Shown: positions 8,965 to 16,319 of the stretch, one piece after another
Layout of the letters: each line of letters starts with the position of its first letter
How positions within the stretch are numbered: the stretch's first letter is position 1
NCBI GenBank assembly: GCA_017427525.1
Contig: JAFRSP010000028.1
Coordinates: 1 to 48,486 of the forward strand
Length of the DNA stretch: 48,486 bases
Direction: 5' to 3'
DNA from: Clostridia bacterium
GTDB lineage: Bacteria > Bacillota > Clostridia > Oscillospirales > Feifaniaceae
Notes under the pieces: model-generated
What the model saw: the letters and a program-made list of their open reading frames with translations, nothing else
What the model was told of the DNA's origin: nothing
The model's database searches: none
Made by a program: the position numbers and the translations under genes

Positions 8965-9909
8965 ATGAAACTGGTGATTATCGAACCTCTGGGCGTGGAG
9001 CAGGAAAAGCTGCTCGACATGGCGAAAAAAGCACTGGGAGATCGTGTGGAGATCGTCTATTACGACACCCGCACGACCGACCCTGCCGAGCTCATCCAGC
9101 GAGGGAAAGATGCCGAGATCATTGCGGTATCCAATCTTCCCTTGAGCGCTGAGGTGATCCGGGGCTGTGAAAAGCTGAAGCTGCTGTCTGTCGCCTTTAC
9201 CGGGGTGGATCATATCGCCATAGACGCCTGCAAAGAAAAGGATGTAATGGTCTGCAATTGCGCGGGCTATTCCACAGCCGCTGTGGCCGATCTCGTGTTC
9301 GGCATGCTGATCACCCTCTACCGCAACGTCATCCCCTGCGACGCGCGCTGCCGCACCGGGGAGACCAAGGACGGCCTGATCGGATTCGAGCTCGAGGGAA
9401 AGAAATTCGGCGTTGTGGGCACCGGAGCCATCGGTCTGCGGGTCGCCGCCATTGCAAAGGCTTTCGGCTGTGAGGTTCTGGCATACAGCCGCACTGTAAA
9501 GCAGGTGGAAGGGGTCACCTATACCGACCTCAACACGCTGCTCTCCACCTGCGATATCGTCTCGCTGCACACGCCGCTGACCGAGCAGACCAGGGGGCTC
9601 ATCGGCAAGGATCAGCTCGCCCTTATGAAGAAGTCCGCCATCCTGATCAATACGGCGCGCGGCCCCGTGGTGGATGAGATTGCCCTGGCAGAGGCCCTCA
9701 ACAACGGGCAGATTGCCGGCGCCTGCGTCGACGTGTTCGACAAGGAGCCCCCACTCGATCCCGAAAAGCCGCTGCTCAAGGCCAAAAACACCCTGCTCAC
9801 CCCCCACATCGCCTTTGCCACCAAGGAAGCATTGGTCAAGCGTGCGGTCATCGTCTTCGACAATGTGGCGGCCTACCTCGACGGCAAGCCGCAAAACGTG
9901 GTGGGCTGA
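8965..9909 (+). CDS. D-isomer-specific 2-hydroxyacid dehydrogenase, NAD-dependent
   Basis: A 314-residue enzyme reducing a 2-keto acid or oxidising a D-2-hydroxyacid with NAD(H). The nucleotide-binding glycine motif is VVGTGAIGLRVA. The catalytic triad of the family is present: Arg in INTARGPVVDE, Glu in DVFDKEPPL and His in TPHIAFAT. The N-terminal half has the split substrate domain (SVAFTGVDHIAIDAC). Motifs do not separate glycerate, lactate or phosphoglycerate dehydrogenases; the absence of an ACT domain argues against a regulated SerA. The ATG at 8965 has an AAAAGGAG site. It is a single-gene unit with its own promoter and terminator. Confidence 0.92.
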   Translation: MKLVIIEPLGVEQEKLLDMAKKALGDRVEIVYYDTRTTDPAELIQRGKDAEIIAVSNLPLSAEVIRGCEKLKLLSVAFTGVDHIAIDACKEKDVMVCNCAGYSTAAVADLVFGMLITLYRNVIPCDARCRTGETKDGLIGFELEGKKFGVVGTGAIGLRVAAIAKAFGCEVLAYSRTVKQVEGVTYTDLNTLLSTCDIVSLHTPLTEQTRGLIGKDQLALMKKSAILINTARGPVVDEIALAEALNNGQIAGACVDVFDKEPPLDPEKPLLKAKNTLLTPHIAFATKEALVKRAVIVFDNVAAYLDGKPQNVVG

Positions 9910-9949
9910 GCCTGAAAACTTGGGTTTTCTGCGTAGCAGCGCGGCCATA

Positions 9950-9993
9950 AAAACAGCCTGAACGAAAATTCGTGTTTTCGTTCAGGCTGTTTT
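9950..9993. terminator. Bidirectional intrinsic terminator
   Basis: A perfect 19-bp stem (arm beginning AAAACAGCCTGAACG, positions 9950-9968, complement 9975-9993) has A-tracts on one side and T-tracts on the other. It lies between two convergent genes and should end transcription from both sides. Confidence 0.9.
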
Positions 9994-10011
9994 GTCTGGG
10001 AAGAGAGAAAC

Positions 10012-11361
10012 TCAGCGATACCGCTTTCTCGGACGGCTTCTGCGCCTTCTGCTTCTGTGCCGTTTTTTGTTGAGATACAGGGCCAGGAGGAAATAAAGCA
10101 GGCCGAGCACAAGGATGGCAAGCAGGGCGAGTTTGAAATACCGTCCGGAGAGAAAGGTCATGATGCGGTGCAGGAGCAGCAGGATGATACTGCGGTCCAC
10201 ATCAGACTGCGGATGCAGGTCGCAGCGTGCATATTCAACGCCGTCATAGGAAAAAACAGCCTGTCCCAGGATGTCGTCCGTGGTCAACGGGGCCTCGAGG
10301 TTTTCCGAGAGGTCGTACTGAACGTCGAGCATGGAGAGATCCACCTCAGTGGGAATTACGGCGTAGAGGTCCTCCGTCGCGATCAGGGTTACCGCATCCT
10401 TGCTTGCCGAAAGGGCGACGGGAACTTCACAGACAGGGGTCTGCCGGCTGAGCAGCATGGTATACTGCAGGTTTTCATAGCACCAGTTCATCAGTGCCTT
10501 CGCGTCGGTATAGTGATATTTTTCACCGGTCTGCGAATCTCTCGGAGCGCCGAGCACGATGGTGACGAGTTCCATGTCGCCCTTGCTCGAAAGGGTGGAG
10601 ATGTGATAGCCGAAGTCGCTGGAGTATCCGGTCATCACGCCGTTTGCATACCGATAGTAGTAGTCTTCGGTCTGTCGGCGCTCCGCCGAGCTGATCACGA
10701 GCGCATTGTTGGAAAAATAATAGCGGTCGCCCGAGAGGTTGGTGCGGGGGATGCGCTTGTACTGCGTTTTTACAAGGTCGCGGAAGGTCTGGTTTTTAAG
10801 AGCGGCCTGGGTGAGCTTTGCCATATCGGAGGCCGTGGAGTAGGTTTGGGGGTCGTCCTTTCCGTAAGCGGTATGAAAATGCGTGCTTCTCAAAGAGAGC
10901 TCTTCCGCGCGCTCGTTCATCTGCGTGACAAAACTGTCCAGGTTGCCGCTCACCCCTTCGGCGAGAACGTTTGCGGCATCGGCCGCGGAGTGGAGCAGAA
11001 GACAGTAGAGGAGCTGCTCCACCGTCAGCACCTCGCCGACCTTGAGTGATGCGGTCGTCACGCCGGACAGATCCGCGATCGCGGTCTCGGAAACCTCCAG
11101 GGTTTGCGTGAGGTCGGGAAACTGATCAAGGACCAGCATGGCGGTCATGATCTTCGCAAGAGAAGAGCAGGGGAGTTGACGATCGGGATTTTTCGCATAG
11201 AGAACCAGTCCTGTATCGGGGTGAACCACAAGCGCGGCCTCGCAGTGGAGCTCCGGGAGTTCACCGGAGGCTGCGCAGGCAAGCGAAAGGGAACAGACAA
11301 GGGCCACACACAATACAAGACAAAGCAGTCGTTTCAAGGAAGACGACGGGAACCGGTTCAA
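10012..11361 (-). CDS. DacF-like D-alanyl-D-alanine carboxypeptidase family protein with degenerate active-site motifs
   Basis: A 449-residue exported penicillin-binding protein of the low-molecular-weight class. A signal peptide spans residues 1-31 (LCLVLCVALVCSLSLACAAS), then a peptidase S11 domain, a beta-rich C-terminal domain, one membrane helix (about 408-428, LALLAILVLGLLYFLLALYL) and a very basic tail (KKRHRSRRRRSRPRKRYR). The nucleophile motif is intact as S67-L-A-K70. The SxN motif reads S125-A-A127, so its Asn is absent. The KTG motif reads M243-T-G245, so its Lys is absent. Both residues normally serve catalysis and substrate binding, so activity is doubtful. The TTG start at 11361 has an AGGTGA site. 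Trimming of peptidoglycan pentapeptides is the family role; this copy may be a binding or scaffolding variant. Confidence 0.85.
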   Translation of the reverse strand: MNRFPSSSLKRLLCLVLCVALVCSLSLACAASGELPELHCEAALVVHPDTGLVLYAKNPDRQLPCSSLAKIMTAMLVLDQFPDLTQTLEVSETAIADLSGVTTASLKVGEVLTVEQLLYCLLLHSAADAANVLAEGVSGNLDSFVTQMNERAEELSLRSTHFHTAYGKDDPQTYSTASDMAKLTQAALKNQTFRDLVKTQYKRIPRTNLSGDRYYFSNNALVISSAERRQTEDYYYRYANGVMTGYSSDFGYHISTLSSKGDMELVTIVLGAPRDSQTGEKYHYTDAKALMNWCYENLQYTMLLSRQTPVCEVPVALSASKDAVTLIATEDLYAVIPTEVDLSMLDVQYDLSENLEAPLTTDDILGQAVFSYDGVEYARCDLHPQSDVDRSIILLLLHRIMTFLSGRYFKLALLAILVLGLLYFLLALYLNKKRHRSRRRRSRPRKRYR

Positions 11362-11385
11362 GCTGGTTTCACCTCATGGAAAACA

Positions 11386-11414
11386 TTGTAAACAAAGAAA
11401 ACCTGTGGTATGAT
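11386..11414 (+). promoter_or_regulatory. Sigma-A-type promoter of the ComEA-like gene
   Basis: TTGTAA (11386-11391), 17 bases, then TATGAT (11409-11414) with an extended TGG before it. The in-frame ATG at 11410 falls inside this -10 box, so it cannot be the translation start if this promoter is used. Confidence 0.7.
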
Positions 11415-11514
11415 TGAGAAAAAGAAAACAACACGGGCGCCAAAATCGGTGCGGCTTTTGTATCCGCAGGCCGCAGGCAAGCCGTGGAATCGGCAAGAGA
11501 AGGAGGAAAGGTCT

Positions 11515-11976
11515 GTGCCAAAAACAGCGTCCCATCCCAGCGCGGCGCGGGAAGACAAAAATGTCCCTTTGCGGCAGAAGACAGCTGATACAGAGCAGCT
11601 TCCGGCACGGCCTGTGCCGAAGGGAATGCGCGTCCTGCTTGCCGGGATCACCGTCGCCGCGCTTGCGGCGCTTTTGTTCCTCCGCTTTCATCCGGAGTTT
11701 GCCCGCTTTGGGCACACCCTGACTGTGGACACCGGCTCCGTCCATGAGCAGCAGCAGATCGATCCCCTTGTGTCGCAGCTGATGGTCGATCTCAACACGG
11801 CAGACGAGGAGGCGCTGCAGAGGATCTCGGGGGTCGGACCGGCTCTTGCCCGGCGCATCGTCGCCTATCGGGAGAAACACGGACCCTTTGCGGCCTATGA
11901 AGAGCTGCTCGCCGTGGAGGGGATCGGAGAAGCCAAGCTTGCACAGATGAAACCCTACTGCACGCTGGGGAGCTGA
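11515..11976 (+). CDS. ComEA-like helix-hairpin-helix DNA-binding protein
   Basis: From GTG 11515 this is a 153-residue membrane-anchored protein. An N-terminal cytosolic stretch is followed by one membrane helix (VLLAGITVAALAALLFL) and an extracytoplasmic linker. The C-terminal part is a tandem helix-hairpin-helix domain: VDLNTADEEALQRISGVGP and EELLAVEGIGEAKL. ComEA uses this layout to capture double-stranded DNA at the surface for transformation. The SLBB domain found in Bacillus ComEA is missing, as in many short homologues. The GTG start has AGGAGG 8 bases upstream; the longer frame from ATG 11410 begins inside the promoter. Linked competence function is uncertain, and dprA in this window is frameshifted. 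Confidence 0.8.
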   Translation: MPKTASHPSAAREDKNVPLRQKTADTEQLPARPVPKGMRVLLAGITVAALAALLFLRFHPEFARFGHTLTVDTGSVHEQQQIDPLVSQLMVDLNTADEEALQRISGVGPALARRIVAYREKHGPFAAYEELLAVEGIGEAKLAQMKPYCTLGS

Positions 11977-12025
11977 TATCCGACGGTCTCCGAAGGGGGA
12001 GGGAGCTTTCAAACTGCGCTTTTTT

Positions 12026-12058
12026 GCGGCCTGTCCGGCGTTTGACGGAGCAGGCCGC
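12026..12058. repeat. Inverted repeat downstream of the ComEA-like gene
   Basis: Arms GCGGCCTG (12026-12033) and CAGGCCGC (12051-12058). The only T-run precedes the stem on the plus strand, so it is not a convincing plus-strand terminator. Confidence 0.4.
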
Positions 12059-12084
12059 GAAAAGCGGTACGGTTTGATTGCTGG

Positions 12085-12139
12085 AAAAAAGGAAAACAGG
12101 ATTCGGATGCGGATGCCGGGAATTCCGGCACCCGCATCC
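12085..12139 (-). terminator. Probable terminator for the glmS/small-protein transcript
   Basis: On the minus strand a 14-pair stem with one mismatch (GGATGCGG/CCGCATCC and TGCCGG/CCGGCA, positions 12105-12139) is followed at some distance by TTTTCCTTTTTT. It lies about 110 bases after the end of the four-Cys protein gene. The gap between stem and T-run makes it a candidate only. Confidence 0.4.
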
Positions 12140-12247
12140 TGTCGTTTGATGCGAAAAATCGGCTTTGCAGAGCTCCAAGGCGGCCGGGCGCTTGAGAAAG
12201 CGCTGGAGCAGGGGAGCATGGCTCAGCCGGAAGCGGTTAGCGCCGCT

Positions 12248-12460
12248 TCAGACGATGGAAAAATCCTCTTCTTCAAATTTGGGAAGGGTCGGGGGTTTGG
12301 AAGGCGCCCGCTTTAAAGGGTCGTATCGAAACTTCCGGCAGGTATAGCCGTCGGTCACAACGCCGTTATAGCGGCAGTTGATGTGTCCGGCGGTTTTCAA
12401 AGGGGTTCCGTGTTCACAGTACAGACAGCGGGGATCGATCTTGTTTCCATACAGCTTCAT
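12248..12460 (-). CDS. Small conserved four-cysteine protein
   Basis: A 70-residue protein with four cysteines in zinc-knuckle-like spacing: CLYC near residues 12-15, Cys in HINCRY and Cys in YTCRKFRYDPLKR. The CRKFRYDPLKR ending resembles small uncharacterised proteins I associate with Ruminococcaceae. Metal binding is inferred from the Cys pattern; function is unknown. It begins 35 bases after glmS on the same strand and is probably co-transcribed from the glmS promoter. The start has an AAGGACAAACTGCC context, a modest ribosome site. Confidence 0.65.
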   Translation of the reverse strand: MKLYGNKIDPRCLYCEHGTPLKTAGHINCRYNGVVTDGYTCRKFRYDPLKRAPSKPPTLPKFEEEDFSIV

Positions 12461-12495
12461 GGCAGTTTGTCCTTCCGATTCTGCAAAAGGCGGCG

Positions 12496-14322
12496 TTATT
12501 CCACCGTGACCGATTTGGCAAGGTTGCGCGGCTTGTCGATATCACATCCGCGCAGCGCAGCGATGTGATACGAGATCAGTTGGAGCGGGATCACGGAAAG
12601 CGAGGGCATCAGTTCGTCCCGCGCAGCTGGGAGCACCACCAGATCATCGACGAATTCGAGCAGGTCTTTGGCCTGTGGGGCGCAGATCGCCATCACCCTC
12701 GCGTTGCGGGCCGTGACCTCGCGCAGATTCGAGACCATTTTCTCCATCAGAGGGGTCTGGGTCACAAGGCCGATCACCGGCACGTCGTCGGTGATCAGGG
12801 AGATGGTGCCATGCTTGAGTTCGCCGGCCGCATAGGCTTCGCTGTGGATGTAGGAAATCTCCTTGAGCTTGAGAGATCCCTCAAGCGAGGCGGCATAGTC
12901 GAGACAACGACCGAGGAAGAAAAGATCCTCATACTTGCAGTATTGCTCGGCCAGCGCACGGAACTCGGATTCACGCTCTACCAGCGAGGCGACCAGCTCC
13001 GGCAGCATCATCAGCTCGGCGGTGAAGTCCCGCAGCGCCTCCTCGCTCATCAGTCCCTTGACGAAGGCCATGCGGGCCGCGATCATGTAGCTGATGGCAA
13101 TCTGGGCACTGTAGGCTTTCGTGGTGGCCACGGCGATCTCCGGCCCCGTCCAGGTATAGACCACATAATCGCTCTCCCTGGCGATGGAGGAGCCCACAAC
13201 GTTGACGATCGACAGGATCTTTGCACCGCAGGCGCGCGCCATTTTGAGGGCCGCCAAAGTGTCGAGCGTTTCGCCGGATTGGGAAATCACAATGACCAGA
13301 TCATCCTTCGTGAGCAGCGGGGGACGGCCGCGGAATTCGCTTGCCACCTCCACGTCCACCTTCACGCGGCAGAGCTTCTCGATTCCGTATTTGGTGACCA
13401 TGCCGGCGTGCATGGCCGAGCCGCAGGCCAGGATGGTGATGCTGCGTGCGTCGCGCAGCAGATGGTCGGGGAGCTCCTTCTCGTCGAAGCGAACCAGACC
13501 GTCCTGCACGCGGGGCGACATGGTCGCACGCAGGCAGGAGGGCGTTTCATGGATCTCCTTGAGCATAAAGTGGGGATAGCCGCCCTTTTCTGCAGCCTCA
13601 TAGTCCCAGGTGACGACAAGGGGTTCCTTTTCGATGGGATTCTTATCAAAGTCCACAAGGGAGACACGGTCGGCCTCCAGAATCGCGATCTCACCGGGCT
13701 CCATCACAAGGTATTTCTTGGTGTATTTGATAAAGGCAGGAATATCGCTCGCCATGAAGTTTTCGCCCTCGCCCAGACCGAGCAAAAGCGGGTTTTCCTG
13801 CCGCACGCAGATGATTTTTCCCGGCTCGTCCTTGCAGATGATGCCGAAGGCATAGGTGCCGCGGATCTCGTGCAGCGCGCGGATGACCGCCTCAAGGAAA
13901 TCTCCGGTTTCCTTGTAATAGTAGTCCATCAGATGGGCGGCGGTTTCGGTATCGGTCTGCGAGAGGAAAGTATAGCCCTTTTCAATCAAAAAGGCCTTGA
14001 GCTCCTGATAGTTTTCGATGATGCCGTTGTGCAGCAAAGAGATGTGCTCGCTGCTGTGGGGGTGTGCATTTTCATCGGTTGGGCCGCCGTGGGTGGCCCA
14101 ACGGGTGTGACCGATGCCGCAGTGGGTCTCAACATCGATGCGGGACTCCATTTTCGATTCCAGATTTTGAATTCGCCCTGCCGCTTTGACCGTTTCAATG
14201 ATCCCGTCGTGGAAAAATGCCACGCCGGCAGAGTCATACCCGCGGTATTCCAGCGTTTTGAGCGCATCAACAAGTAGGCCGGCACAGCTGCGCCTGCCAA
14301 CATATCCAACAATTCCACACAT
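12496..14322 (-). CDS. glmS: Glutamine-fructose-6-phosphate aminotransferase (isomerising)
   Basis: Makes glucosamine-6-phosphate from fructose-6-phosphate and glutamine, the first step to UDP-GlcNAc for the cell wall. The 608-residue length is standard. The N-terminal glutaminase begins MCGIVGYVG, giving the Cys nucleophile after Met removal, with GIGHTRWATHG following. Two SIS sugar-isomerase domains contain ACGSAMHAG, ISQSGETLDT and SAEAYAAGELKHG. The C-terminus DKPRNLAKSVTVE is the invariant ending of the family. Expression is almost certainly controlled by the glmS ribozyme in its leader (14443-14580), so it is regulated by its own product. Confidence 0.98.
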   Translation of the reverse strand: MCGIVGYVGRRSCAGLLVDALKTLEYRGYDSAGVAFFHDGIIETVKAAGRIQNLESKMESRIDVETHCGIGHTRWATHGGPTDENAHPHSSEHISLLHNGIIENYQELKAFLIEKGYTFLSQTDTETAAHLMDYYYKETGDFLEAVIRALHEIRGTYAFGIICKDEPGKIICVRQENPLLLGLGEGENFMASDIPAFIKYTKKYLVMEPGEIAILEADRVSLVDFDKNPIEKEPLVVTWDYEAAEKGGYPHFMLKEIHETPSCLRATMSPRVQDGLVRFDEKELPDHLLRDARSITILACGSAMHAGMVTKYGIEKLCRVKVDVEVASEFRGRPPLLTKDDLVIVISQSGETLDTLAALKMARACGAKILSIVNVVGSSIARESDYVVYTWTGPEIAVATTKAYSAQIAISYMIAARMAFVKGLMSEEALRDFTAELMMLPELVASLVERESEFRALAEQYCKYEDLFFLGRCLDYAASLEGSLKLKEISYIHSEAYAAGELKHGTISLITDDVPVIGLVTQTPLMEKMVSNLREVTARNARVMAICAPQAKDLLEFVDDLVVLPAARDELMPSLSVIPLQLISYHIAALRGCDIDKPRNLAKSVTVE

Positions 14323-14442
14323 AGGAAAGTATCCTCCATTGACATAAAAAACAAAGTGAATTCCCCTTCTGCCGTTTGTGAAAACGGAAGCGATCCTTAC
14401 ACGTTTTCGACGTCGTTGGGGCCGGCGCCGATTTCTTCACAA

Positions 14443-14580
14443 CTGCGTTTTTGTGCTGCGGTTACCCGCAGTTTTGTGCGCAGCTCACGACGGTGAAGTC
14501 GCCGAAGGGCATCCGCCGAACTGTCGATAAACCCTTGCCTCGTCCACCTGCCCAATCGGGAAGAGCAGGTTCTGGCGCTT
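14443..14580 (-). ncRNA. glmS ribozyme / riboswitch
   Basis: Read on the minus strand, the leader starts with AGCGCCAGAACCTG, the conserved cleavage-site segment (cut between A and GCGCC, at about 14579/14578). It continues with the core GACGAGGCAAGGGTTTATCG, then TTCGGCGGATGCCC, and ends in a P4/P4.1 element (CTGCG ... CTGCGGGTAACCGCAG ... CGCAG). These blocks match the known glmS ribozyme in order and spacing. In this class glucosamine-6-phosphate acts as a cofactor for self-cleavage, and the cut mRNA is degraded. It lies 120 bases upstream of the glmS ATG, downstream of a clear promoter. The 250 or so bases around it hold no gene. Confidence 0.95.
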
Positions 14581-14666
14581 CGGCCGAAAAACGGACCGTT
14601 TTCAGGAATTGACGCGAAAAACTGTCTGACAATACTGAGACGGCCTCACCTCCTTAAATTCTCAAT

Positions 14667-14695
14667 ATTATACAACAACAAGGGGAAAAATGCAA
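14667..14695 (-). promoter_or_regulatory. Sigma-A promoter of glmS
   Basis: On the minus strand: TTGCAT (14695-14690), 17 bases, TATAAT (14672-14667). Transcription would start near 14660, about 80 bases before the ribozyme cleavage site. Confidence 0.88.
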
Positions 14696-14782
14696 TTCTT
14701 CTTGCGTAAGTTTTACAATTCCTTTACAACGGAAAACTCTTTTTTGACTCTCCCTCATGAGCAGGGAACAAAGGCGGGCATG

Positions 14783-15862
14783 CTATTTTGTGCGCCGTTT
14801 GCAGGAGAGGGAGGAGAAGAGCAGCATCGCCGCCAGCCAGAGGAGCAGGGAATCCAGCAGCAGGGCGGTGAGCAGCGTGAAGGCGGGCAGCGGAAGCGAG
14901 GGGGTCAGCGGCAGCATGACCCCGACCTCCTGAGGAAAGAGGGGGAAAAGAAGCAGGGTGAGCAGCAGAGCGATAGCGCCCTGCAGCAGCTTGCCGCAGA
15001 GGTAGGGTCTGAGCGAGAGATCGCTGCCCTCCAGAACGCCCGCCACCTGGCAGAACACCGAGAGCCCCGAAAAGCCGAGAAGAAAACTCTGCAGAGCCAG
15101 GCGTACCGGCAGGGCGGCCTCAGCCGATCGAAAAAGCTGGACCCCGTTTGTCAGCTCGAGCATGCCGACCGTAAGCTGCCCTGGCAGGGAGGTCACCTCG
15201 GGGAGCAGCGCGATCACAACGGAAAAGAAAATGATAAAAGCGGCGATATCCAGCGCCGTCAGGGCGCTGGATTTTACAGCGCGTACCAGGGCGGGAAAAA
15301 AGGAGGGCGGCTCTGCGGCAGGCAGTGGCCTCTCGTCTGGGACGGGCGGACAGCCAATCGAGAGCAGTATTCCGGAGAGAAGCGCTGCTGCCGCATGGCA
15401 GAGGTAGAGCGCGGCACCCAGCCTTGCATTTCCCCACAGCGCCGTGCCGACCACGCCGACCACAAAGGCGGGGCCGGAGTTGTTGCACAGGGCCACAAGC
15501 CGCTCGGCCTGTTCGGCAGTGCACCCGCCTTCCTCATAGAGGCTGCGTGCCGCGGCGGCGCCGACGGGATAGCCGGAGAGCAGGCCGAGCAGCAGCACAG
15601 AGGCCGCCTCCCGCGGCTGACGGAAGAGAAGGGGCATCAGTCCGCCGAAGCTCCGGCCCGCGGAGTGGGTGACGCGAAGGACAATCAGCAGCTGCGAGGC
15701 AACCAAAAAGGGAAATAGCGAGGGCAGCACACTGGAAAAGGCGAGCAAGGCGCCGGCCCTCGCTGCCGAGGCGACCTCTTCTGAAAAAATCAAAAGCGAC
15801 GCCGCACCGATTCCGAGCAGCACAGCGAGCAGTGATCTTGCGATTTTCGGCGTATTCGGCAT
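14783..15862 (-). CDS. ylbJ: YlbJ-like sporulation integral membrane protein
   Basis: A 359-residue protein with about eight hydrophobic helices and two nucleoside-recognition/gate-like repeats. The diagnostic segments are LLGLLSGYPVGAAAARSLYEEG, then ERLVALCNNSGPAFVVGVVG, and a later SFLLGFSGLSVFCQV repeat. In Bacillus YlbJ is a mother-cell (sigma-E) membrane protein needed for normal spore formation; the transported molecule is unknown. I placed the start at ATG 15862 because GGAGGGGG lies just upstream; the open frame reaching 15895 adds only 11 basic residues. It is divergent from yqfC, another sporulation gene, so the 138-base gap probably holds two sporulation promoters. Confidence 0.88.
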   Translation of the reverse strand: MPNTPKIARSLLAVLLGIGAASLLIFSEEVASAARAGALLAFSSVLPSLFPFLVASQLLIVLRVTHSAGRSFGGLMPLLFRQPREAASVLLLGLLSGYPVGAAAARSLYEEGGCTAEQAERLVALCNNSGPAFVVGVVGTALWGNARLGAALYLCHAAAALLSGILLSIGCPPVPDERPLPAAEPPSFFPALVRAVKSSALTALDIAAFIIFFSVVIALLPEVTSLPGQLTVGMLELTNGVQLFRSAEAALPVRLALQSFLLGFSGLSVFCQVAGVLEGSDLSLRPYLCGKLLQGAIALLLTLLLFPLFPQEVGVMLPLTPSLPLPAFTLLTALLLDSLLLWLAAMLLFSSLSCKRRTK

Positions 15863-16000
15863 GGAACCCCCTCCTCGTTTTCGTGCTCTATCCATATGTT
15901 TTTTTCACGCGCTTCATACCGGAGGCGGCTCTCGGAATGCAGCGGCCGGCGGTTTCATAGAGTAAAAGAAGGACCCGTAAACGGGAAAGGGGACGAGGGG

Positions 16001-16297
16001 ATGGGAAGGTCGCAAAAAAAGAAAGAGAACAGCGGGAAGCTGACCCGGCTGGTTTCCCAAGGGCTCGAGCTGCCGCTCGACGCATTGACGCTGCTGCCGA
16101 GGATCGAGTGCATCGGGGATCGGGAGGTCTCTGTTGAAGGACACCGCGGGATCCTGGAGTATGGAGAAACCCGCGTTCGCCTTTCGGGCGGCAGCTTTGT
16201 TCTGGTGATCGAAGGACGCGGCCTGAAGCTCTCAGGGATGACGCCCACCAAGGCGGGGATCTCGGGTTCCATACAAAAACTGGTCTTCGAGCGCTGA
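16001..16297 (+). CDS. yqfC: Sporulation protein YqfC
   Basis: A 98-residue protein of the YabP/YqfC family, expressed in the mother cell in Bacillus. Characteristic segments are LELPLDALTLLPRIECIG, then VSVEGHRGILEYGETRVRL and LKLSGMTPTKAGISGSI. Length and the yqfC-yqfD pairing fit exactly. The ATG at 16001 follows GGACGAGGGG; the longer frame begins upstream without a ribosome site. Upstream, CATATG-type and CATACC elements at 15893-15920 are loosely like a sigma-E promoter (inference, weak). YqfD follows after 22 bases. Confidence 0.9.
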   Translation: MGRSQKKKENSGKLTRLVSQGLELPLDALTLLPRIECIGDREVSVEGHRGILEYGETRVRLSGGSFVLVIEGRGLKLSGMTPTKAGISGSIQKLVFER

Positions 16298-16319
16298 CAG
16301 GGAAAGAGGAGAGTAAGCT

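Noticed and set aside
12383-12568. 61-residue plus-strand open frame containing YSTVTDLARLRG
   Set aside because: This is the antisense shadow of the conserved glmS C-terminus, a familiar false protein in databases. It has no ribosome site of its own.
12565-14277. 570-residue plus-strand open frame
   Set aside because: Antisense shadow of glmS.
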